From positions 1-36,294 of IMG/VR virus record IMGVR_UViG_3300031251_000956: a DNA stretch of 36,294 bases; one strand, given 5' to 3'. Shown here in pieces: positions 30,838 to 36,294 of the stretch. Source of the stretch: a virus. The first letter of the stretch is position 1. The number at the start of each line of letters is the position of its first letter. The notes beneath the pieces were generated by a model that saw only the letters and a list, made by a program, of their open reading frames with translations, was not told the origin of the DNA and did no database searches. The position numbers were made by a program, and so were the translations under genes.

Positions 30838-30982
30838 GAGCGGAATAGGATTTGAACCTATATGCCCGGCCTTCCTTCCGGGCGACTTCTCCATTGTTGA
30901 CGGCTTTTACCCAAATAGTGTTTTATTGTTATTCCTATTCGGCGATTATGCCAAGGTGCGTTTACCTTTTCGCCATCCGCTC
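30838..30982 (-). tRNA. tRNA-like element with expanded anticodon region
   Basis: On the - strand: 7-bp acceptor GAGCGGA/TCCGCTC (8 bp with flanking T-A), then TG with U8, D-arm GCG/CGC with a GG-containing loop, a 73-nt central part, a 6-bp variable-type arm GCCCGG/CCGGGC, and a perfect T-arm ATAGG-TTCAAAT-CCTAT. The D-arm resembles tRNA-Leu (TGGCGAAA-GGTA-ACGCA). A normal tRNA has a 17-nt anticodon arm; here there are 73 nt with only weak hairpins (for example TTGGC/GCCGA around ATAATC), and I find no convincing 5-bp/7-nt anticodon arm. No CCA is encoded; the 3' nucleotides are ACAA. Function unclear. Confidence 0.6.
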
Positions 30983-31041
30983 ATATTGCCCTGCTTAGAA
31001 AAGCGGGGCCGTGTCCAATATTACCCAACCAATAAACCCGT

Positions 31042-31680
31042 TTAAATGCTGCTGAAATTCAGGTTAACATTGCGGTAACCGCCTTTATCATCCTTAACCC
31101 AAATGCGCATATATAATTTTGTAGTGTCTATGCTTTGTGCCTGTTTAATAAGTTCGCAGGCGCTTAAAAAACGTTTGTCTTTTATTTTGCTTTCGTACTT
31201 CAATAACTGAAATATGCGGCGGCTGTCAATCATGCCTTTGCTGTTGCTAAAGCCATCGCTAACCATATCTTTTATTAGCATTTGAGCATCTGAAAGGCTA
31301 CCCGACAGGTATTGCTGCAACAGGTGCAGTGCTTCCGTCATTAACGCACTATCCCACTTAACCAGGTCGTTAACGTCTGCCTCAATCTTTATGCTCTTAT
31401 CGAAGTTGTACCACGTTATAGAGCCTTTACCCTCTTTCTTTTCCTTGCCTTGCTTTATGGCATATTCCTGCTTTACAAGTGCGCTTACCTGCTGCGTTGC
31501 AAGGTGCATAGCGGCATGCAGCTTTAACAGCTTACCTTCAATGCTTAGCGCATCTGCAAGCAAGGTGGCTGCAACCTTTTCTTTTTGCCTGTCTATCAGG
31601 GGTACAAATTTGTAGGGTACCAAATCACCAGCGGCGTTAACCCAGGTAGCGTCTTTACTGGTATACGTTTTTACTGACAT
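31042..31680 (-). CDS. DUF3164 family protein
   Basis: 212 aa. SKDATWVNAAGDLVPYKFVP and IDRQKEKVAATLLADALSIE are the start of DUF3164, a protein found in Mu-like phages (position of early genes after B). The middle (GSITWYNFDKSIKIEADVND) and the C-terminal half (KRFLSACELIKQAQSIDTTK, KDDKGGYRNVNLNFSSI) also fit the family. Function unknown. It sits 59 nt from the tRNA-like element. Confidence 0.75.
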   Translation of the reverse strand: MSVKTYTSKDATWVNAAGDLVPYKFVPLIDRQKEKVAATLLADALSIEGKLLKLHAAMHLATQQVSALVKQEYAIKQGKEKKEGKGSITWYNFDKSIKIEADVNDLVKWDSALMTEALHLLQQYLSGSLSDAQMLIKDMVSDGFSNSKGMIDSRRIFQLLKYESKIKDKRFLSACELIKQAQSIDTTKLYMRIWVKDDKGGYRNVNLNFSSI

Positions 31681-31683
31681 GTT

Positions 31684-31830
31684 TTATTTTTTAAGTTGTT
31701 GTTTACGTTTTTTGTCTTCTAACTCTTTATAACTTACCCGGCCTGTAATACCATGTATGGCATATATGAGTGCGGCCCAAAATGCAACACAGCACATGCA
31801 CATTAAAAGAAGAGCAATAAGTATTTTCAT
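31684..31830 (-). CDS. Small membrane protein
   Basis: 48 aa from MKILIALLLMCMCCVAFWAA; the longer start at 31887 would overlap the gene before it. One membrane helix (residues ~2-24) is followed by YAIHGITGRVSYKELEDKK and a basic end RKQQLKK. Seen in many phage early operons; no family recognised. It lies between the unknown gene at 31844 and the DUF3164 gene, 3 nt from the latter. Confidence 0.5.
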   Translation of the reverse strand: MKILIALLLMCMCCVAFWAALIYAIHGITGRVSYKELEDKKRKQQLKK

Positions 31831-31843
31831 ATAAGCAGTTGGT

Positions 31844-32212
31844 TTATGCAAATTGTTTATGTATCTCGTTGCAAAGCATCTGCACACTGTTACCTATTTG
31901 GGTGGTAACATCAACAAGGCCGTTATACTCAAGCCGCAGGGCGAAGGCCCAAACGGGCTTAAGGTCAAAACTGTATTTGCCTTTTATTTTAAACCCGCGT
32001 TCCTGTAGCTTTTGCCAAAAGCTTTCCCAAATGGCGGCAAATAGTTGAGCCTCGTTTATTTCAGTGTCGTAGTCTTCCGGGGGCTGCCCGCCCATTACCC
32101 GCGCCCTGTTGCTTTCGCGCATTTCTTCAATCATGCTATTGTACTTATCAGCGGTAGCCTTTGCCATTGCTGCCAGTGCAATTAGTTCATCATTGCTTAG
32201 CGTTATATTCAC
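31844..32212 (-). CDS. Unknown early protein
   Basis: 122 aa. Helical start DELIALAAMAKATADKYNSM, then EAQLFAAIWESFWQKLQERG, and a last part GNSVQMLCNEIHKQFA. It shares a 4-nt ATGA overlap with the upstream gene at 32209-32616. No motif is recognised. It belongs to the early operon downstream of MuB by position. Confidence 0.55.
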   Translation of the reverse strand: MNITLSNDELIALAAMAKATADKYNSMIEEMRESNRARVMGGQPPEDYDTEINEAQLFAAIWESFWQKLQERGFKIKGKYSFDLKPVWAFALRLEYNGLVDVTTQIGNSVQMLCNEIHKQFA

Positions 32213-32616
32213 TTTATAAGTGGTTTTAACTTGTTGTAATAAAAGCTGAATTTTGGGTGTGCCTTCCGTTGGCTGGTAAGCCCTTCAATATGGGCGTTTA
32301 TGGCGTCTGCATTGTTTACAAGCTTAAGGGCTTCTTTAATTACCTGCCATGTAGCTACTTCCTTATACTTGCTTCTAATAGCCACCACGGCGGACAATAA
32401 TGCAAAGCGTTCATTTTTCAACTCATAAGTACTTAAGCCCATTGCAGCGCAACACAATAAAGCAAAGTCGTAAGGGTTTAAAATCTCGTTTTCCTCATCC
32501 TGCTTAAGGTGTTTGTTATCAACAAAGCAGTAGGTAATAGCTACCTTTTTGCCTGTTATGTTTGTTAGCCGCACCTCTGCTGCGTTTATCACCTTTCTTA
32601 TTTTTGCATCACTCAT
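32209..32616 (-). CDS. Unknown early protein
   Basis: 135 aa. MSDAKIRKVINAAEVRLTNI, then YDFALLCCAAMGLSTYELKN, RFALLSAVVAIRSKYKEVAT and a basic end KFSFYYNKLKPLIK. Mostly helical, with no recognised motif. Shares its start/stop region (1 nt) with the gene at 32616-33059. Position after the transposase/ATPase pair suggests replication or host-takeover functions, unproven. Confidence 0.55.
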   Translation of the reverse strand: MSDAKIRKVINAAEVRLTNITGKKVAITYCFVDNKHLKQDEENEILNPYDFALLCCAAMGLSTYELKNERFALLSAVVAIRSKYKEVATWQVIKEALKLVNNADAINAHIEGLTSQRKAHPKFSFYYNKLKPLIK

Positions 32617-33059
32617 TATACACCTCTCTTTATTTTACTAACCTCTTTCCACACACAGCGCGGCGGCTTAAGTTCTATTGCAAGCAAGCGGCCATTATGC
32701 AGTTGAATGTAAACGTCTAACGCTGCGTTAATAGGGTCGTACTGCATTTGCTGGCAAAACACTTCGTCCCTAATGGCATAGCAGCCGTTCCACCACTGCC
32801 AAAACAGGGGGCTTTTTTCAAAGCCGCTAATAATATAATCATCATCATTTAGCAGGTAATACAGGTACGTGCAACCCGTGTTGTACATAAAATTGCTGTA
32901 CTCTTCATCCTTTAGCCGTAACAGGTTGCACACAGTGGCCCGTACCTGCATGGCGTTTAATTCGCGTTGCTCCGAATCGGTTGGCTTTGTGCTAAGCAGG
33001 TTGTTTAGTAGTGCATCAACCTGCTGTATATCGTGTGCTGTTGGTTTTGTGTGTGGCAT
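32616..33059 (-). CDS. Unknown early protein
   Basis: 147 aa. Helical N-terminus THDIQQVDALLNNLLSTKPT-like (PTAHDIQQVDALLNN), then VRATVCNLLRLKDEEYSNFM, an aromatic stretch SPLFWQWWNGCYAIRDEVFC and an end RCVWKEVSKIKRGV. No motif known to me. It lies 10 nt downstream of the MuB-like gene, as first of three tightly packed unknown genes. Confidence 0.55.
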   Translation of the reverse strand: MPHTKPTAHDIQQVDALLNNLLSTKPTDSEQRELNAMQVRATVCNLLRLKDEEYSNFMYNTGCTYLYYLLNDDDYIISGFEKSPLFWQWWNGCYAIRDEVFCQQMQYDPINAALDVYIQLHNGRLLAIELKPPRCVWKEVSKIKRGV

Positions 33060-33069
33060 GGGTGTTGGT

Positions 33070-34017
33070 TTATTTTGGCATGTTCCATTTAATTCTAAAA
33101 GCCTCTTCCGTTACCGGCTCACCTTTGGCGTTACATTCCTCAATTACCGGCTGCAAATAGTCGTGCAGTTCACCGTAGTTTGCACACTGTACATTAAGCA
33201 GCTTTTTAAGGCCCTTATCCAATATTTTTAATGCGTTGTAAAACGGTTCAAAGTCTAACACTTCATCAAGCCTGCGGGTGCCTGCCTTAAAGCGGCGGAT
33301 AAATTGGGGTATGCCTACCACGTCTTTACGCTCTAACTTTTCAAGGGTGCGTAATAGCTGGTCGGTACCAATAAGCACTATGCTGCAATAGGTGTTCACA
33401 TTATCAAACACGGTTTTAATCATGCGTATAAGCTGTGCTTTGGCATTCTCCATTTCATCAAATATTATCTGTGGCTGGTGGCCGCTGCGTTTTATCTCCT
33501 TAAGCTTGTCAAACACACGTTTCATGCGGGCCGCTTTGGTGCCATCATCAGCAAGCCCCAACATGCGGCATAGTTCTTTTATTACATCGTTTAACAGCAT
33601 CATTTCGTTAACTATAATGCGATAGGTGTAGGCAGGGTTTTTAAGTGCAAACTTTTCAACCGCAAAGCTTTTACCCAACCCGGTGCGGCCTATAATCATG
33701 GCTGTGTTACTTGCCTGCTTAGTTTCCTGCAAGGTGGCTATAACCGCTTTAAAATTGTTGTGCGGGATGGCAACCCATGAACTGCTACCACGCTCCATAT
33801 CTATAAAATCGGCAAGCTGGTTATAATACTTATCGTGTATAACGGTGCCTTGCGGGTTTGTGCCGTTGGTTATAACGTGTTTTTTCTTTAACATGAAACT
33901 CATATAGGTTTCAGTTATGTTTGAAATGCGGCTCATGTCCGCCATTTTCAAATTGTTTTGCTGCATATAAAGCAGCGTGGCATCAATTATTTTGTCCTTA
34001 ATTTCTGTGGTTAACAT
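33070..34017 (-). CDS. MuB-like AAA ATPase, transposition target protein
   Basis: 315 aa. Residues 1-45 include an N-terminal helix-turn-helix (NLKMADMSRISNITETYMSF), as in MuB. Walker A IGRTGLGKS (G110-S117), Walker B QIIFDEMEN (D187-E188), and IVLIGTDQLLRTLEKLERKD as sensor region. The C-terminal part is helical. Role: ATP-dependent DNA-binding protein that selects and presents target DNA to the transposase. Adjacent to the MuA-like gene with a 28-nt gap, as A-B in Mu. Confidence 0.85.
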   Translation of the reverse strand: MLTTEIKDKIIDATLLYMQQNNLKMADMSRISNITETYMSFMLKKKHVITNGTNPQGTVIHDKYYNQLADFIDMERGSSSWVAIPHNNFKAVIATLQETKQASNTAMIIGRTGLGKSFAVEKFALKNPAYTYRIIVNEMMLLNDVIKELCRMLGLADDGTKAARMKRVFDKLKEIKRSGHQPQIIFDEMENAKAQLIRMIKTVFDNVNTYCSIVLIGTDQLLRTLEKLERKDVVGIPQFIRRFKAGTRRLDEVLDFEPFYNALKILDKGLKKLLNVQCANYGELHDYLQPVIEECNAKGEPVTEEAFRIKWNMPK

Positions 34018-34045
34018 AGCTGTTTGTTTTATGGTTGGTAATTGG

Positions 34046-36082
34046 TTATAGGTATGCGTTTACATCTACTTTGCTATCCAAATAGGCTTGCTGCCTTGCC
34101 TGCCAATCGTCGGCCTCTTCTGTTATCTCTTTCGCCTTTTTGGTGTGGGTTGCCTTCGCGTTATCTGCAATTGCTTTTTGGTAGGTTGCTTTTGGCTGTA
34201 TGCCTGCCTGTAGTATGCTGGCAGCATTAATGCCTAAACGTTGAAGGGTATTTTTACGATTGTCAACATCTGTAGCAATGCTTTTAACGTGTTCTAATTT
34301 CTGTTGCAGCTTAAAGTTTAACAAGCTGCGTTCACCCGGTGCATAGTCTTTTAAAGCCCTGCTTACGCGGGTAATTTCGTAAGCTATAAAGCGCACCTTA
34401 TCGCCGTCTGTAATAAGTACGCGGCTTTTGTCGAACACATCGTATATAGCCTGCACCTTTTTATTTATCAACTTTAAATAATGGGTATCGGGTATATCAT
34501 AAATCAATTCTTCTCCGTCAATGGTAATGTTAAGGCCCGCGTTTGTTATAGTATTTGTCCAATGGTGTGGGGTGCCAAACAGTTGCAGCATGTGTGCATC
34601 GCTAATTTGCTTTTCGCCGCTCAATTCACTTTTGCTAAAGTTGTCTATCCAAACCTGTTGTTTGGTAACGCCATCTTTTTTAAGGTTACGCAGGTACTCT
34701 ACATGGTCTGCAAAGTAGCGGTGTGCCTCTTCTTTTATAGGGAAAGACTTTTTGTTTATTTCCAGTGCATCGGGGTTTATACGATACCCGCTGGTAATGT
34801 TTTGCCCTGCATAATTTGGGTAACGTTTAAGGCTGTTATGCCATTCATGCCCAAAAGCCTGCTCAATATATTTACCACGCGGTACCTTTTGTTTGGCAGG
34901 TGTATAGTTGCCAATTTGTTGGTAAAAGGTAGCTAAATCACCTTTTAATTTAGGGTCAACCCCCCAACGGTCTGACTGTATTTGATGTGGCAGCAACCAA
35001 CAGCCTGTTAACTCTTTTATGTGGTAAACGGCATCTAACCAGGCGGCTTTTATTAGCTGCTTTGTAACCGTTTCACCGTAGGCATAGCCCAAAATGTAAT
35101 CGTTATGGGCATCCATTATAACAATAAGGGCGTATCGGTAATAGTAGTTGCTGGTAACCTCTTTACCATCTTTACCTATATATGTGTCGCGGAAGTACAA
35201 ATCACAATCGTTATCATCGTGCGCAACCAGCAGCATAGGTGCGGATGGGCGCTTGCCATGTATAACCTTGCCAAACATATTATACCATGCAGCGTTACCA
35301 TTGCGCTCACCCATTATGCGGTACAGGTTTTTGCGGCGGTGGTTACCTACAGTAGCTTCGTCAATAGTTTTATAGCCCGCAGCTTCCGCCCACCTGTTAT
35401 AGTTCATGCATATATAGCTATCGTTAAACTGGTTGGGGTGGCTTATAAAATCAAGCAACACCTTTTCGCTTACTTCGTCGTTTATTTTGGCGGCAGACTG
35501 GTTGTTATACTTTTTGCTGATAAGGCAGGCGTAGCCATCTGCCTTGTATTCTTTTATTTTGGCACACAGGTAGCGGTATTCTATGGGGAACTGGCTACTT
35601 ATACGCCCGGCTTCACGTTCAATTTTAAGCAGGTCTTTAACGTGTTTTAAAAACTGGTCAACGCTCAAACCCAATCCGTCCTTTATTACTTTTTTGGCAT
35701 TATCGCGGGCCTTAATAATCATATTAAGCCAACTTGCTTCGTTGGTGTATCGGGTGGCAGCTTCTACCGGCAGGTGCTTTTGGGCGTCAAACTGGTAAGC
35801 CAAATAGAACTCTTCCGCCTTAAAATCTTTGGTTACCAGGGCGCGTATGGGCGTTTTGGCAATGTAGTCGTAAGGGTTGCCAAATACCTGTATTACCTTT
35901 TCTTTATTATTATCCTTTAAACCTTCGTAGCCAACCAGTACCCTGCGTTTGTCGTCCGGGTCGTTTATAAAGTCCCAACACTTGGTGCCTTCGCTTTTGG
36001 CTTTTTTCAAATACCCTTCGCTAAAGCCGCATTGCAGCATTTCCGAAAATTCTAAATAAAGCTTGTTTTCTAAGATTTTCAT
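34046..36082 (-). CDS. MuA-like DDE transposase
   Basis: 678 aa. DDE triad: VAHDDND (D289 or D290), IQSDRWG (D371) and KYIEQAFG (E407), with the D371-E407 spacing of 36 residues that suits D,D-35-E integrases. The first ~200 residues hold DNA-binding helices, and the region after ~470 includes a beta-barrel-like part and a basic end (AKATHTKKAKEITEEADDWQ), where MuA contacts MuB. Length matches MuA (663 aa). Role: replicative transposition and integration. All catalytic residues appear present. Confidence 0.9.
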   Translation of the reverse strand: MKILENKLYLEFSEMLQCGFSEGYLKKAKSEGTKCWDFINDPDDKRRVLVGYEGLKDNNKEKVIQVFGNPYDYIAKTPIRALVTKDFKAEEFYLAYQFDAQKHLPVEAATRYTNEASWLNMIIKARDNAKKVIKDGLGLSVDQFLKHVKDLLKIEREAGRISSQFPIEYRYLCAKIKEYKADGYACLISKKYNNQSAAKINDEVSEKVLLDFISHPNQFNDSYICMNYNRWAEAAGYKTIDEATVGNHRRKNLYRIMGERNGNAAWYNMFGKVIHGKRPSAPMLLVAHDDNDCDLYFRDTYIGKDGKEVTSNYYYRYALIVIMDAHNDYILGYAYGETVTKQLIKAAWLDAVYHIKELTGCWLLPHQIQSDRWGVDPKLKGDLATFYQQIGNYTPAKQKVPRGKYIEQAFGHEWHNSLKRYPNYAGQNITSGYRINPDALEINKKSFPIKEEAHRYFADHVEYLRNLKKDGVTKQQVWIDNFSKSELSGEKQISDAHMLQLFGTPHHWTNTITNAGLNITIDGEELIYDIPDTHYLKLINKKVQAIYDVFDKSRVLITDGDKVRFIAYEITRVSRALKDYAPGERSLLNFKLQQKLEHVKSIATDVDNRKNTLQRLGINAASILQAGIQPKATYQKAIADNAKATHTKKAKEITEEADDWQARQQAYLDSKVDVNAYL

Positions 36083-36093
36083 TGGTTGAATTA

Positions 36094-36294
36094 TTAAAAT
36101 CCTATCAATTCTTTTACGGCTTGCACTAATAAATTTTCGCCTTCTTCAAGCATCATAAAGGCGTCTAATACCTTGTCGTTTTTTTGGTCACCATCCAAAA
36201 CACGCCTTACCGACCTTGTTGTAACCCCTGCCATATCAGCAGTTTTATTGATAAGTGCGGCCCTTTCTATATCGCGGGTTGTTGTTTTTTCCAT
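36094..36294 (-). CDS. Small helix-turn-helix protein at the early-operon head
   Basis: 66 aa; the start ATG is the last codon of the window, so the upstream promoter is not visible. TRDIERAALINKTADMAGVT then TRSVRRVLDGDQKND reads as a helix-turn-helix, similar in type to Ner or to HTH proteins that open early operons of Mu-like phages. The C-terminal helix is acidic (MLEEGENLLVQAVKELIGF). It lies 11 nt upstream of the transposase gene. Role inferred: control of the early operon or of lysogeny. Because the sequence starts at the edge, a longer N-terminus is not excluded. Confidence 0.65.
   Translation of the reverse strand: MEKTTTRDIERAALINKTADMAGVTTRSVRRVLDGDQKNDKVLDAFMMLEEGENLLVQAVKELIGF

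Noticed and set aside
30838-30982. Ordinary functional tRNA
   Set aside because: No 5-bp anticodon stem with a 7-nt loop can be made from the 73-nt centre with confidence.
34481-35650. + strand open frames of 151 and 181 aa
   Set aside because: Antisense to the MuA-like gene, which has intact DDE residues on the other strand.
1-36294. CRISPR array, rRNA genes or insertion sequences other than the MuA-like transposase
   Set aside because: No regularly spaced repeats, no rRNA-like stretches and no other transposase motifs seen.
36255-36294. MuA end-binding sites or the phage terminus
   Set aside because: The window ends at the start codon of the HTH gene; no repeated end sites are visible inside.

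Overview
The window holds almost all of a Mu-like transposable myophage or prophage of about 36 kb. The likely host belongs to the Bacteroidota. The host call rests on the protein style: Sec signals of the MKK/MKR...FSQ type, a DUF2586-type sheath, a Bacteroidota-style baseplate J protein, and A-rich upstream regions with few Shine-Dalgarno sites. The genus cannot be fixed from sequence alone. Both window edges fall on gene boundaries (a stop codon at base 1, a start codon at base 36294), so the phage ends, the attachment duplications and any lysogeny repressor lie outside.

Layout, right to left, following transcription of the early side. At 36.3-33.1 kb (- strand) are a small helix-turn-helix protein, a MuA-like DDE transposase and a MuB-like AAA ATPase. 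At 33.1-23.7 kb (- strand) is a tightly packed early/accessory operon: small unknown proteins, a DUF3164 protein, a tRNA-like RNA element, a DUF4406 protein, an ASCH-like protein, a RecA-fold ATPase, a C5-cytosine and a DPPY-type DNA methyltransferase, a partly duplicated gene, a structured intergenic RNA element, GemA, a secreted protein and a possible Mor-like activator. At 17.0-23.7 kb (+ strand) is the packaging/head-assembly module: terminase small and large subunits, endolysin, gp36-like connector, DUF935 portal, Mu F-like head protein fused to a nuclease-like C-terminus, gpG-like protein and a gp37-like protein. At 16.9-0 kb (- strand) are the protease/scaffold, major capsid, small lysis proteins (holin candidates and a unimolecular-spanin candidate), sheath, tube, tail chaperone with a frameshift extension, tape measure, baseplate hub, spike, wedge, J and gp48-like proteins, and fibres.

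The late genes keep Mu-like order inside each block, but the packaging block is inverted relative to the capsid-tail block. The two late blocks therefore diverge from a 158-bp regulatory region (16857-17014) that carries a 41-bp near-perfect dyad.

Points most worth following: (i) a 145-nt tRNA-like element with perfect acceptor, D and T arms but a 73-nt insert where the anticodon arm should be; (ii) a compact multi-helix RNA element at 25.4-25.6 kb whose G-U pairs place it on the strand opposite its neighbours; (iii) a head protein with a C-terminal PD-(D/E)XK-like nuclease toxin domain; (iv) a tail-chaperone frameshift; (v) a truncated tandem copy of a small early gene.
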